The notes: generated by a model from the letters alone, not told the origin. A DNA stretch of 64,000 nucleotides from Cyclobacteriaceae bacterium (GCA_028281285.1 JANQKF010000015.1:62001-126000), one strand, 5' to 3'; positions 34,454 to 44,278 are shown, numbered from the stretch's first letter. Made by a program: numbers and translations.

Positions 34454-35344
34454 TCAGAACAAAGTAGTCTGTGTTTGCTGCTGTGCAGGCACATGAATGG
34501 AATAGCCCAACTCCTCGTTCAAGCGCTTGATGAAATGTGCTGATAACAAAGGTGATGCCTTTTCCAGATTCTGATGGACAAAGAAGTAGATGTCCTCGAT
34601 TCCCTGGTCACTCCATTGTTTAACTCGATCGAACCAGTCATCCAATCGGTTGTAGTCGCTATCGTGATTCGCTCCAACGTAGCGAATAAAGGCTGAAGGT
34701 GTGGTCAAACGCATATGGAGCAGGTCTCTTCTGCCAGCGGTGTCCGTAATAATATTGGCCACATTGTGCTTTTCAAGCAGTGCATAAAAACGATCCGAAA
34801 CATCCGGATCATTCAACCAATCGGTGTGTCTCACCTCTACTGAAAGCGGAATTCCTGAAGGGAAATTAGAGATGTAGTTTTCGAGCCGGTCCCAGTTTTT
34901 CGGAGCGAAATTATTATGTAACTGCAGAAAAACAACTCCCAGTTTATCTCCGAGGCCTGCCAAGCTGTTGCAGAAATCTTCGGTATAGCGCTCGACATCG
35001 TTCAGTCTTTTCAAATGACTGATCATCTGGTTGATTTTGGGAAAGAATTTAAAGTCCTCTGGAGTCTTAGCCGCCCAATTCTGAAACTGCTCTACACTAT
35101 AGAAATTATAGAAGGAGGCATTAAGCTCAATGCTATTGAATTGGGTGGAATAGTAGGTCAATTCATCCTTGGTGCCTCTAGGATAAAACCCTTTGAGATC
35201 TGTTCTATTCCACTTGGCGCATCCCACATAGATATTGGGCTTGCCTCTTTTCTTCGAACTTTTTAAGACCCGTGCAGTCTCCGGATGATCTTCAGGCAAG
35301 GTAAAGTCGACTAGCTCTGGATTTGATACACTTCCAAACTTCAT
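34454..35344 (-). CDS. DUF72 domain protein
   Basis: 296 residues with the TIM-barrel-like DUF72 pattern: YVGCAKWNRTDLKGFYPRGT, NSIELNASFYNF, FPKINQMISHLKRL, VFLQLHNNFAP and SVEVRHTDW. DUF72 proteins are widespread and have no agreed function. The gene runs convergently to the esterase and is separated from the permease cassette by about 135 bp. Confidence 0.88.
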   Translation of the reverse strand: MKFGSVSNPELVDFTLPEDHPETARVLKSSKKRGKPNIYVGCAKWNRTDLKGFYPRGTKDELTYYSTQFNSIELNASFYNFYSVEQFQNWAAKTPEDFKFFPKINQMISHLKRLNDVERYTEDFCNSLAGLGDKLGVVFLQLHNNFAPKNWDRLENYISNFPSGIPLSVEVRHTDWLNDPDVSDRFYALLEKHNVANIITDTAGRRDLLHMRLTTPSAFIRYVGANHDSDYNRLDDWFDRVKQWSDQGIEDIYFFVHQNLEKASPLLSAHFIKRLNEELGYSIHVPAQQQTQTTLF

Positions 35345-35480
35345 ATTTGTTGATTGAGAGGAAGTGCAAGTTAGCCAATCCAGTTATTCTTACCTCAGGA
35401 TCAAAACAGGAATTATCCCTCGCTGATTTAAACAACTATTACCCTGCTGTGAATAACTATCACCTGCTATACATTATTTC

Positions 35481-38121
35481 TTACTCATTCCTTAATGAAT
35501 GCACGGGGTTACCCAAGGCAGTCTTGATCGCCTGCAAACAGATCGTGATCACCGCAATAGCCATGGCTATAAACCCTGAGAAAGCAATGAGTCCTACCCC
35601 GATAGAAATGTGATAGGCAAAAGTGTCTAGCCAGTTATTCAGGAAATAATAGGCGATCGGTATCGCAATAGCAAAGGCAATAAGAATGATCAAGGCGTAC
35701 CCTTTGTTGACCATAATCAGAATGCTGTTCACCGAGGCACCCAGTACTTTGCGCACACTGATCTCCTTGGAACGTTGTTCCATGGAGAAGGACACCAATC
35801 CCAGAAGTCCAAGGCAGGCAATAAGTATGGCAATCAGGGAGAATATCTTTGAAATCTCACTAAGCTGTTGCTCGCCTTCATACTGCTGATTAAAGAGCTC
35901 ATCGACAAATACAGAATTGAAATCTCGATCAGGGTTGTAGGCACTCCATTTTTCCTCCATAAACTCGAGGGTCTCCGGAATGTTGTTAGAACTGATCTTA
36001 ACCGACATCTGTCGTTTGTTCCGTGCATCATTGACCAGGATCATGGGTTGAATTACTGAATGGACAGATTCGAAGTTGAAGTCCTTGACCACACCCGCAA
36101 CAAAGCCAGACATCCAACCATACTCCACCTTCTGACCCAGGGCTTCTTCGGGACTGTTCCAGCCCAACATCTCTACAGCTTTTTCATTAAATATGAATTT
36201 CTGAGTACTATCCGGTAGACTGGGCTGAGTGAGACCGGTTCCTGCCACAAGTTCAATCCCATAGACATCGAGAAATTCATTATCGATTCGAATAAAAGGG
36301 AGCCTGAAATTGACCACCTGCTCCTCGCCTTCATTGAACAACTTGGTGTTCAAAGCATCTCCCAGTAGGAATGCGCGAAGAGGCAGATAGACCGAGAATA
36401 TTCGGATTACTTCGAAGCTCACTTTTGAACACTTCCATACTCCTATTGATCGGAGGAGATGCCCAGAAATTGACGACCATCTCCCGATCGAACCCAGGGT
36501 CCTGATTCTTAATAAACTTGATCTGCTGATCCACCACAGTAACTCCAATGATCAAACCAATCGTGATCGTGAATTGAAAAACAACGAGGGTCGTTCTGAA
36601 GATCGAACGGTTATTCACCTTAGCTCGTCCGCTTTTTAAGGCATTTACCACATTGAACCTGGACATAAACACCGCAGGATAACTCCCTGCCAGTAATCCA
36701 ATAAAAACAATCAATCCGAATACGAAGAGAATAATCGTGCTATTTTCAATAGGATTCAGGGTCAGATTTTTGTTGGCAAAGCCATTTACTTTTGGCAGCG
36801 CCAGTAAAGCCAGACTAAAACCAAGCACGAGAGCCACCAAGGAATAAAAAAGAGATTCAGACAGGAATTGTTGTGAAATATTGCTTTTACCAGCACCCAT
36901 AACCTTCCTTACCCCGATTTCCTTCAGTCTGTTTGAATACTTGGCCGTTGCCAGGTTCATATAGTTGATGCAGGCAATTAAAAGCACCATAATACCTATG
37001 GCTGAAAACAAATAGATGTAATAAGCATTACTGGTACCTCCGGCTCCGGCAGTCTGATCCAAATGAATATCCGTGAGTTTCTGAAATTTGATACCAATTT
37101 TCTCACTCGGTACCCGGCCACCAATATCATCAATGTACTTGTCCAGCATAGCCGGCATCTGTACCTGCAGATCATTGATGTTTGCTTCGGGTTCCATTCG
37201 GACATAAGTCGCATAGTTATAATTACCATAGTAATCATCCAGGGCTCGAGGGTTTGCAAGGTTCTCATAGGTCACCCATGAAGCAAGAAAATTGTAGGAC
37301 ATATGGGACTGCTCTGGAAAATCTTCAATTACCCCAATCACCTTAAAATCGCGACCATCACCGCCATCAAGAACCTGGATCGTTTTGCCAAGGGCAGGTT
37401 CATCACCAAAGTATTTCCTGGCGGTAGTTTGCGTAAGTATCACCGAATAGGGTTCGGTCAAAGCATTCTTCGAACTACCTTCCAGGAATTTAAAGGTGAA
37501 GACATCAAAGATGGTGGGTTCCACAAAATTAAAGTAAGGCTCACTGAATTGCTTTTCCTCATATCGAATAACCGGAAAATTCCAGGGATTGAAACGTACC
37601 GCTGTGACCACCTGCGCATATTCGTCTCTCAGCACGGGGCCGTGCATTGGAGAGGTGTAGGCAAAAGTCCGACTAATCTTGCCTCCTTCGTTGTAGTCCT
37701 CAACGACTACTCTGTAGATATCTTTGGCATATTCATGATATCGATCATAACTTAGCTCATCCTGAACATAAAGGAAGATGAGCATAAAACAGGCAATACC
37801 AACTGAAAGACCTGCGATGTTTATCCCGGAATACACTTTGTGTTTCCTCATATTCCGGAATGATATTTTGAAGTAATTCTTATACATGGCGATGTGATTA
37901 TTTTTGACTTTTGACTTTCTTTTTTTGAGGGCAAAGGGCCGCAGCATATCAAAGGCATCTTTGATGTAAAGCAATCGTGCACGCACTCTGCCTTTTGCCT
38001 CTACCCGATACTCAAACAGTTCGTATAGATCTCCCAGCAGAATCTCGATATGCTCTTCGGCACAAAGCCACTGGATCATTCGATCGGCCCAACGAGGTGG
38101 ATATGGTAGTTTTTTTTTCAC
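35481..38121 (-). pseudogene. Orphan FtsX/MacB-type permease with prefix domain, frameshifted (cassette 4)
   Basis: Two overlapping frames together make a full-length (~880 aa) permease. Frame one (36331-38121) covers the prefix (ADRMIQWLCAEEHIEILLGD), TM1, the first periplasmic domain, FtsX block 1 (RLKEIGVRKVMGAG) and helix 5. Frame two (from about 36350 down to 35481) covers the second periplasmic domain and FtsX block 2 (RSKEISVRKVLGAS), with the tail LGNPVHSLRNE. The break lies near 36350, just after SASSRIPTG. The start is GTG, overlapping the PadR stop by one base (TAGTG), with a run of eight A right after it. Either a pseudogene or a sequencing error. Confidence 0.85.
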
Positions 38122-38453
38122 TAAAGGCTTGAAAAGGAAAGGTTAGGGATTAGATTGAACAACTCATTCCTAAGTTCATTGGCTTTGATCAAGGTTTTCT
38201 TCCCGGCTGCAGTAATGGTATAAAATCGTTTTCTTCGTCCTCCCCTCGACTGTGTGGCTCCTCCCTCGAATGATTCGATAAAGCCTTTGTCCTCAAGTCG
38301 GCTTAAGGCAGAATGAAGTGCACCGATACTGGGTGTTCGATTGGTTCTTTTCTCAATCTCGAGTTTTATGGCTACTCCATAGGCATCTCCTTGCAATACC
38401 CCGATGGTGAGTAAAACGATCTCTTCGAATTCGCCTAAATAGGTCCCTTTCAT
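38121..38453 (-). CDS. PadR family transcriptional regulator (cassette 4)
   Basis: 110 residues: MKGTYLGEFEEIVLLTIGVL, recognition region TPSIGALHSALSRLEDKGFI, and wing GGATQSRGGRRKRFY. It is very close to PadR 2 in its first residues. It heads the cassette whose permease is frameshifted. Two imperfect direct repeats occupy the promoter region directly upstream. Presumed local repressor. Confidence 0.9.
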   Translation of the reverse strand: MKGTYLGEFEEIVLLTIGVLQGDAYGVAIKLEIEKRTNRTPSIGALHSALSRLEDKGFIESFEGGATQSRGGRRKRFYTITAAGKKTLIKANELRNELFNLIPNLSFSSL

Positions 38454-38466
38454 TGTAGTGCGTTTT

Positions 38467-38518
38467 ATTAGTTTCCTAAATGTAGAGTTCTTATTATTAA
38501 TTTCCTAATTGTAGAACT
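38467..38518. promoter_or_regulatory. Direct repeats upstream of PadR 4
   Basis: Two 23-base units (38467-38489 and 38496-38518) share ATTA-TTTCCTAA-TGTAGA with a 29-bp period. The distal one contains TTGTAGAACTAA, also present in the cassette 1 operator region. The minus-strand TACATTTA overlapping the proximal unit resembles a -7 box. Likely PadR sites. Confidence 0.5.
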
Positions 38519-38617
38519 AATTAATTTGCAAAACGTGCTTTGTTAAATAATGTGAATGGTAGTGTCTAAAATCTCTGGATTTCTAACTTCGAAGGGTCGA
38601 AAATTTGGGCATAAAAA

Positions 38618-38637
38618 AAGCACCGAAATCGGTGCTT
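38618..38637. terminator. Bidirectional-looking hairpin
   Basis: A 9-bp stem AAGCACCGA / TCGGTGCTT with a 2-base centre is flanked by A runs on both sides. It could terminate transcription in either direction. Confidence 0.6.
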
Positions 38638-38649
38638 AAAAAATGTGTA

Positions 38650-38720
38650 ATTCGGCTCTGCCATATGGCAGGCAGGTGGGTTTCCCGATATTCATCGGGA
38701 CAGGCTTCTCACCCCAGCCG
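38650..38720. repeat. Palindrome-rich element next to tRNA-Lys
   Basis: It contains CTGCCAT/ATGGCAG (38658-38671) and CCCGAT-ATTC-ATCGGG (38684-38699), bounded by TTCGGCT and CCCCAGCCG. The boundary sequences echo the 3' part of the neighbouring tRNA gene and its terminator context, so it may be a decayed tRNA duplicate carrying inserted repeats. Confidence 0.4.
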
Positions 38721-38733
38721 TAAAGTCATAAAA

Positions 38734-38754
38734 AAAGCGCCTAAAAGGCGCTTT
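38734..38754 (-). terminator. Terminator of tRNA-Lys
   Basis: Stem AAAGCGCC / GGCGCTTT with a 5-base loop; on the minus strand it is followed by a T7 run. It lies 9 bp past the tRNA 3' end. Confidence 0.85.
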
Positions 38755-38763
38755 GATAAGTAG

Positions 38764-38836
38764 TGATTCGGCTGGGGTTCGAACCCAGGACCCTCTCCTT
38801 AAAAGGGAGATGCTCTACCAGCTGAGCTACCGAATC
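38764..38836 (-). tRNA. tRNA-Lys (anticodon TTT)
   Basis: The minus strand gives a 73-nt cloverleaf. The acceptor GATTCGG pairs with CCGAATC, followed by discriminator A. The D-arm is AGCTCAGCTGGTAGAGC. The anticodon stem TCTCC/GGAGA closes the loop CTTTTAA (anticodon TTT). The T-arm is CTGGGTTCGAACCCCAG. CCA is not encoded. Confidence 0.97.
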
Positions 38837-38899
38837 AATACGTTTTATTTTGCCAATTAAGAGCGTTTTTCTTAATTGCGACTGCAAAGGTACGAGGTA

Positions 38900-39646
38900 A
38901 TGAATAAAATACAAATACGACTTTCTAAAATTCTTAGCACCTTTTTTATTCTCTTTCTCTTCTTATCTCAATCATCTTATAGTCAGGGAGTTACAAATGA
39001 GTTGTCAAAAGCCGACTCCCTCTTTGATCAAAGGAAATATACGGAGTCGCTGGAGATCTATGATCGTATCCATGACGCTGAAGGAAAAGCTTCTCCGGCC
39101 ATGCTTCTTAGAATGGCCTACATCTACGAGGGACTTGGTAACTTGAGCCGGGCGCTTATTTCATTGGATGAGTATTACAAGGTGACCTCGGACAAAAAGG
39201 TGCTTACTAAAATGAAAGAGCTGGCGGACCAAAATGGCTTACAGGGCTATCGGACCAATGACTGGGATTATATCCTGAATTTCTACGATAAATACCGCTA
39301 CCTATTCATATTAGTTACAATGGCACTCGCGGTTCTGATCCTCGCTATGATGTACCGCAAAAAGAGAAAGCACCAAGAATTTTCTCCCGGACTTGGAATA
39401 GGGCTAATAGCAACACTTGGGCTCTTCTTCTACCTTGTTAATTTCACAGGTATTGACAATCAGGGAATCATCACCGGATCAAGCTCGTATCTGATGTCCG
39501 GACCATCAGCCGGAGCCAATCTTATCGAAGTGGTAAGTGATGGTCACAAAGTAGAGATTATTAATCAGACTGATATTTGGGTGCAAATCAAATGGAAGGG
39601 TGGACGAGCCTACATTCGTGAGAATAATATTGAGGAACTTCTTTAA
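38900..39646 (+). CDS. BatE-like TPR/SH3 membrane protein
   Basis: 248 residues from the ATG at 38900. A signal peptide ends near SSYSQG. TPR-like helices follow (KADSLFDQRKYTESLEIYDR; AYIYEGLGNLSRALISLDEY), then a TM pair (about 135-155 and 168-185) and a C-terminal bacterial SH3-like domain (VEIINQTDIWVQIKWKGG). This layout is that of BatE proteins of aerotolerance operons, but BatA-D are absent here. It likely scaffolds at the inner membrane facing the periplasm. Its end overlaps nuoD convergently by 4 bp. Confidence 0.7.
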   Translation: MNKIQIRLSKILSTFFILFLFLSQSSYSQGVTNELSKADSLFDQRKYTESLEIYDRIHDAEGKASPAMLLRMAYIYEGLGNLSRALISLDEYYKVTSDKKVLTKMKELADQNGLQGYRTNDWDYILNFYDKYRYLFILVTMALAVLILAMMYRKKRKHQEFSPGLGIGLIATLGLFFYLVNFTGIDNQGIITGSSSYLMSGPSAGANLIEVVSDGHKVEIINQTDIWVQIKWKGGRAYIRENNIEELL

Positions 39647-40860
39647 CGGTCCACCTCTCCAAGTACAATATCGATTGATCCGACTATCGCAATTAAGTCA
39701 GCAATCAATCCTCCTTTGGCAAGCTCACTGATCACAGAAAGATTCATAAAGCTTGGTCCACGCGCTTTGACTCTTAAGGGAATATCAGAACGTCCGTCTG
39801 CCCTGAAAAAGAATCCTATTTCCCCTTTAGGATTCTCAGCTCGAACATAAAGATCCTGTGCTTTTGGACGAATTTTCTTGGGTACCATTTTACGAGGATC
39901 AAAATCGCGCGTCCGCTTATGATCTCCGATCAGTTGTTCAAGGCATTGCTCAATAATCCTCACCGATTGATGACACTCCTGTGCCCGAACCCAGGTTCTA
40001 TCCCAACAATCACCAATTGTACCCATTTCCCCTTTTCCCACAGGAACTTCAAATTCGATCTTCGGGTAGACCGAATAACCATCAACCTTCCTGAGGTCAT
40101 ATTTCAAACCTGAACCACGAAGCATAGGCCCGGTAACACCATAGCTGATTCCCAAATCTATTGGAAGAACTCCAACATTAGCGGTTCTTTCTATGAAGAT
40201 TTTGTTTTCTATAAAGACCTTCTCTAACTCTGTGAGTTTTGGTTTTAGGTAAGAGATGAATTCCTGGCAGCGCTCCTCAAATCCTACTGGAAGATCATAG
40301 AATAGCCCGCCAATCCAGATATAGTTATAGAGCATCCGGGCACCACATACCCATTCCAGCATACGGAGGATATGCTCGCGATCACGAAGCATCCAGAAAA
40401 ACGGAGTAAAGGCCCCTATATCGGCTCCATAGCTTCCAATTGCCACAAAATGCGAAGCCAGCCTGTTCAATTCAGCTACGAGCACTCGTATGTATTCTAC
40501 GCGCTCAGGTAATTGACCGTCAATCCCCAGCATGCGCTCCACCCCCATGGCATAGGCATGCTCACTATTCATTGCAGCGAGGTAGTCCATTCGGTCGACA
40601 AAAGGAATCGTCTGATTGAAAGGAACACTCTCCGCATGTTTCTCGAAGCACCGATGTAAAAATCCGATATGGGGAACTACATCCACTACGATTTCACCAT
40701 TGGTCACTACTTCCAATCGCAGTACACCGTGAGTCGATGGGTGCTGAGGACCAATATTGATGATCATTTCTTCAGACTTCAGATCCTCCTCCTTATATTT
40801 TAGGGGTTCCGAATTCCTTAGATTCTTATCGTCAAATATGTACTGGACCTGATTTGCCAC
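39643..40860 (-). CDS. nuoD: NADH-quinone oxidoreductase subunit D
   Basis: 405 residues, the normal 49-kDa-subunit size. Diagnostic segments are NIGPQHPSTHGVLRLEV, GFLHRCFEKHAE, DRMDYLAAMNSEHAYA and the C-terminal SFMNLSVISELAKGGLIADL with DIVLGEVDR. It forms part of the quinone-binding pocket in the peripheral arm of complex I. The start is GTG, immediately after the nuoC stop with no gap. It is the last nuo gene of this cluster; nuoE-N are not in the window. Confidence 0.97.
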   Translation of the reverse strand: MANQVQYIFDDKNLRNSEPLKYKEEDLKSEEMIINIGPQHPSTHGVLRLEVVTNGEIVVDVVPHIGFLHRCFEKHAESVPFNQTIPFVDRMDYLAAMNSEHAYAMGVERMLGIDGQLPERVEYIRVLVAELNRLASHFVAIGSYGADIGAFTPFFWMLRDREHILRMLEWVCGARMLYNYIWIGGLFYDLPVGFEERCQEFISYLKPKLTELEKVFIENKIFIERTANVGVLPIDLGISYGVTGPMLRGSGLKYDLRKVDGYSVYPKIEFEVPVGKGEMGTIGDCWDRTWVRAQECHQSVRIIEQCLEQLIGDHKRTRDFDPRKMVPKKIRPKAQDLYVRAENPKGEIGFFFRADGRSDIPLRVKARGPSFMNLSVISELAKGGLIADLIAIVGSIDIVLGEVDR

Positions 40861-41346
40861 TTACTCCTCCAACTTTATTCCATGGTAAAACTCCTGCTCC
40901 TCATAGTCCTTCCGCAGTGGATTTCCCTGCCAATCGGCAGGCATCAAAATTCTTCGTAAGTCGGGGTGACCATTGAAATTAATACCGACTAAATCGTAAG
41001 CCTCTCTTTCCTGCCAATCAGCAGTCTTCCAAACTCCGGATACTGTAGGAACTTCGGCCTGATCTCGATCAACCTGAACCTTTATCATAAGGTGATGGTC
41101 GAATGGGATCGAGTAGAGATTGTAGATCACTTCTACCGTACCCTCTTCCGGCCCATTGTCAAGGCCTGTCAGGCAGGATAAAGAATCAAAGTAGAGTTGC
41201 TCGTCAGAGTGAAGAAATTGCATAACACTGATAAGTCGATCAGTATTAGTGACAAAACCCTTTGGGGTAGCATTCTCAATCAGTTCCAGAACGACATTTG
41301 CTCCAAGTTCTGATTTTATGTATTCAACAATTTCTTCGAATTTCAT
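40861..41346 (-). CDS. nuoC: NADH-quinone oxidoreductase subunit C
   Basis: 161 residues from ATG at 41346 ([16 protein letters not shown]). A longer frame to 41559 exists but lies inside nuoB and has no family similarity. The conserved family segment is [29 protein letters not shown], with PLRKDYEE. It is the 30-kDa subunit of the complex I peripheral arm. The start overlaps the nuoB stop (ATGA). Confidence 0.96.
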   Translation of the reverse strand: MKFEEIVEYIKSELGANVVLELIENATPKGFVTNTDRLISVMQFLHSDEQLYFDSLSCLTGLDNGPEEGTVEVIYNLYSIPFDHHLMIKVQVDRDQAEVPTVSGVWKTADWQEREAYDLVGINFNGHPDLRRILMPADWQGNPLRKDYEEQEFYHGIKLEE

Positions 41347-41867
41347 TTCCTCTCCTCCTTCTCTAGCAACCGTTCGATCGCCTTTGGTGGACGGATTGTT
41401 TCTTGACGGATTTTCTCCTGCAGTTTGAGCAAACCTCCAATAAGTGCTTCTGGTCTTGGTGGACAACCCGGCACATAGACATCTACCGGAATAATTCGGT
41501 CGACCCCTTTCACGACATGGTAGCCATGTTGCCAATAAGGACCTCCACAATTGGAGCAAGAACCCATTGAAATTACATATTTGGGCTCAGCCATTTGCTC
41601 GTAAAGCCGCCTCAAACGATCGGCCATTTTAAAGGTCACTGTTCCCATAACTATCATCACATCTGATTGCCTGGGACTAGCTCTTGGAAATACGCCTAAA
41701 CGGTCGAGGTCATAGGGAGTACCAGCAGTACTCATAAATTCAATGGCGCAACAGGCCAAACCAAACCCGAGGGGCCACATGGAAGATAGTCGAGCCCAAT
41801 TAATCAGGTCGTCAAACTTGGTGACAATTACACCACCCTGTCCCGTCTTTTGATCTAACAGTCCCAT
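41343..41867 (-). CDS. nuoB: NADH-quinone oxidoreductase subunit B
   Basis: 174 residues. The ligands for the N2 iron-sulfur cluster are visible: the adjacent pair CC in [12 protein letters not shown], the cysteines of [13 protein letters not shown] and [24 protein letters not shown] and [17 protein letters not shown] are family hallmarks. It passes electrons to quinone. It overlaps nuoA by one base (TAATG) and nuoC by four. Confidence 0.97.
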   Translation of the reverse strand: MGLLDQKTGQGGVIVTKFDDLINWARLSSMWPLGFGLACCAIEFMSTAGTPYDLDRLGVFPRASPRQSDVMIVMGTVTFKMADRLRRLYEQMAEPKYVISMGSCSNCGGPYWQHGYHVVKGVDRIIPVDVYVPGCPPRPEALIGGLLKLQEKIRQETIRPPKAIERLLEKEERK

Positions 41868-42334
41868 TAGTCTCTCAGATGGTTATAAGCTGATTCCGGA
41901 ATTTCTGATTTGAATTCAGTTTTGGTCATATTCGGTTTGAACCAATCCAGGTATCCTTTCCTCCAGGCATAAGCAAGACCAAGCGCCAATACAACAATAA
42001 AGATGAACATCTCCGCAATAGCAAACCAAGCCCATGCCCAGTTAGTACCTTCTACTAACTCTTTATCACCGAAAATTATAGCCCAGGGAAATAGATATAA
42101 GATTTCCACTTCAAAAAGCAGGAATATAATTGCAACCACATAAAACCGCACATTGAATTTACCCCATGCATTACCTACAGGGTCCTCTCCGGATTCATAG
42201 GTAGTGAGTTTCTCATAATTGGGTTTATTGGGTCGAAGAATTCTGGCAACAAATAGCCCAATCACAGCAAATCCAATTGCTCCTAGAACAAAAATCAAAA
42301 TCGTTCCGAACTCGGATAGATTGGGTGTTAGCAT
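41867..42334 (-). CDS. nuoA: NADH-quinone oxidoreductase subunit A
   Basis: 155 residues with three transmembrane helices. [44 protein letters not shown] and the third helix ([20 protein letters not shown]) are typical of the ND3/NuoA subunit. The start is taken as ATG at 42334; TTG at 42337 lies just before. It is first of the nuoABCD run and follows the LON-domain gene by only 3 bp. Confidence 0.95.
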   Translation of the reverse strand: MLTPNLSEFGTILIFVLGAIGFAVIGLFVARILRPNKPNYEKLTTYESGEDPVGNAWGKFNVRFYVVAIIFLLFEVEILYLFPWAIIFGDKELVEGTNWAWAWFAIAEMFIFIVVLALGLAYAWRKGYLDWFKPNMTKTEFKSEIPESAYNHLRD

Positions 42335-42337
42335 CAA

Positions 42338-42967
42338 CTAGAAATTCAGTGGGTCGAGGTTCTTGAAGTGGCCATTCATCTTAATGATGTCCTTTGCCCG
42401 CTCCATTTGCCTGACAATTGGTATCGCTCTGTCCATATGGTTGATGATGTACTCGACCCTTGCCGATTCATTCTCCATTTGGAGCAGATCATACTCCTGT
42501 TCCAAAGATAGTCCTAATTTATGAGCCAAATCAAATGAATTCTCCATCTCTTCGATGTGAACCCGATGCTCCATTTTAATAAGACCGACCAGTTCTTTCG
42601 CCAATTCCAATAGGCGGTCCCATTCCTGGACATTACCGTCATCAATATTGTGAAGGTAAGACACATCGCCACCGGCATATAATTTACCTTCGACCTTTTC
42701 TTCAAACGATTCGACCTTAAAGACCCTTAGACATCGTGTAGTGATATCCATTTCACCTGTGGGATAAGTCTTCACTAATTCCATCACCTCCATTTCAGAG
42801 CCATATTCCAATAAACGATCGGAAAAAACCGGAATCCCAAAGTGTGATCTATCCTTGATGCACTCTCCTATCAGCTGTTTATACCGGGGCTCAAAAATGT
42901 GGAGATTCACCTGCTCCCCTGGAAAAGCAACCAGTTTAAGCGGAAAAAATGGGAGAAAGTGATTCAT
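42338..42967 (-). CDS. LON N-terminal (substrate-binding) domain protein
   Basis: 209 residues. FLPFFPLKLVAFPGEQVNLHIFEPRYKQLIGEC is the classic start of the LON_substr_bdg domain. No ATPase or protease domain follows. Stand-alone LON-N proteins have no settled function. It sits directly upstream of nuoA, 3 bp apart, so the two are co-transcribed. A link with complex I assembly is only a hint from position. Confidence 0.88.
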   Translation of the reverse strand: MNHFLPFFPLKLVAFPGEQVNLHIFEPRYKQLIGECIKDRSHFGIPVFSDRLLEYGSEMEVMELVKTYPTGEMDITTRCLRVFKVESFEEKVEGKLYAGGDVSYLHNIDDGNVQEWDRLLELAKELVGLIKMEHRVHIEEMENSFDLAHKLGLSLEQEYDLLQMENESARVEYIINHMDRAIPIVRQMERAKDIIKMNGHFKNLDPLNF

Positions 42968-42985
42968 TCTAAGTTCGTTCTAAAT

Positions 42986-43010
42986 AAAAAAGCTCCTTTC
43001 GGAGCTTTTT
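42986..43010 (-). terminator. Terminator of icd
   Basis: Stem AAAAAGCTCC / GGAGCTTTTT with a TTTC loop, directly after the icd stop. The minus-strand 3' side carries a T run and continues TTTA. Confidence 0.85.
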
Positions 43011-43012
43011 GT

Positions 43013-44239
43013 TTACATATTTTTTACAATCTCATCACCAAACTCAGAGCACTTAAGCAAAGTAGCTCCATCCATAAGGCGTTCAAAATCATAGGTGACT
43101 CTCTTAGAAGCTATCGCCTTTTCAAGCCCTGAATAAACCAAATCAGCGGCTTCTTGCCAGCCCATATATTCAAACATCATAGCTCCTGACAAGATTACCG
43201 AACCAGGATTCACTTTGTCTTGACCAGCATACTTAGGTGCTGTACCATGAGTGGCTTCAAATATCGCATTACCGGTAACGTAGTTAATGTTTGCTCCTGG
43301 TGCAATCCCAATACCTCCGACAATGGCCGCCAAAGCATCAGAAACATAATCACCATTCAAGTTTAAGGTAGCAATCACCGAATATTCAGCCGGTCTAAGA
43401 AGGATTTGCTGTAAGAAGGCATCGGCAATCACATCCTTGATAATGACTCGGTGACCGTCCTTTTCGATGATTTGCCAAGGACCTCCTTCGTAATCCTGAG
43501 CACCATAAGCATCTTTGGCAAGTTCATAGCCCCAAGCTTTAAATGCTCCCTCGGTGAACTTCATGATATTCCCCTTGTGAACTAGTGTCACGGAATCCCT
43601 CTTTTGAGCAAATGCGTAATCTATTGCTCCTTTTACAATTCTGTGAGTACCCTCTTCAGATACCGGTTTAATACCGTACCCGGCTGTATCCGGAAACCTT
43701 ACTTTTTTAAATCGCTTTGGAAAATTTTCCCTGATTAAATCAGCAAACCTAGCCGCATCTTCTGTTCCTTTTTCGAACTCGATACCGGCATAAATATCTT
43801 CCGTATTTTCCCTGAAAATCACCATGTCACATAGGCCAGGCTGTTTTACAGGAGAAGGCGTTCCTTCAAACCATCTCACAGGTCTAACACAGGCATAGAG
43901 GTCAAGTACCTGACGAAGCATCACATTAAGTGATCGAATACCCCCACCAACTGGAGTGGTCAACGGACCTTTGATCCCAACAAGATACTCTTTAAAGGCT
44001 TCCAGAGTATCAGCAGGCATCCATTCACCCGTTTGATTAAAGGCCTTCTCTCCTGCCAACACTTCCTTCCAATTGATCTTTCTTGAATCGCCATAGGCCT
44101 TGGACACTGCGTTGTCAAAAACATGCTGTGCAGCTGGCCAGATGTCAATGCCTATACCATCGCCTTCAATAAATGGAATTGTTGGATTGTCAGGCACGTT
44201 CAACACTCCCCTATCTATCGTTATTTTTTGTTCGCTCAT
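43013..44239 (-). CDS. icd: NADP-dependent isocitrate dehydrogenase
   Basis: 408 residues of the E. coli-type (dimeric) enzyme, which oxidises isocitrate to 2-oxoglutarate in the TCA cycle. [15 protein letters not shown] opens the fold. [27 protein letters not shown] contains the substrate-binding serine that AceK phosphorylates in E. coli, and the conserved arginines. [15 protein letters not shown] and the adenine-site segment near [17 protein letters not shown] follow. Transcribed alone, with its own promoter box and terminator. Confidence 0.96.
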   Translation of the reverse strand: MSEQKITIDRGVLNVPDNPTIPFIEGDGIGIDIWPAAQHVFDNAVSKAYGDSRKINWKEVLAGEKAFNQTGEWMPADTLEAFKEYLVGIKGPLTTPVGGGIRSLNVMLRQVLDLYACVRPVRWFEGTPSPVKQPGLCDMVIFRENTEDIYAGIEFEKGTEDAARFADLIRENFPKRFKKVRFPDTAGYGIKPVSEEGTHRIVKGAIDYAFAQKRDSVTLVHKGNIMKFTEGAFKAWGYELAKDAYGAQDYEGGPWQIIEKDGHRVIIKDVIADAFLQQILLRPAEYSVIATLNLNGDYVSDALAAIVGGIGIAPGANINYVTGNAIFEATHGTAPKYAGQDKVNPGSVILSGAMMFEYMGWQEAADLVYSGLEKAIASKRVTYDFERLMDGATLLKCSEFGDEIVKNM

Positions 44240-44278
44240 TGCTGATTTGAATTATTATTTCTGTATTAATGTGAAGGG

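Noticed and set aside
41347-41559. N-terminal extension of nuoC
   Set aside because: It runs inside nuoB in another frame. NuoC similarity begins at MKFEEIVEY (41346), which gives the usual ATGA overlap.
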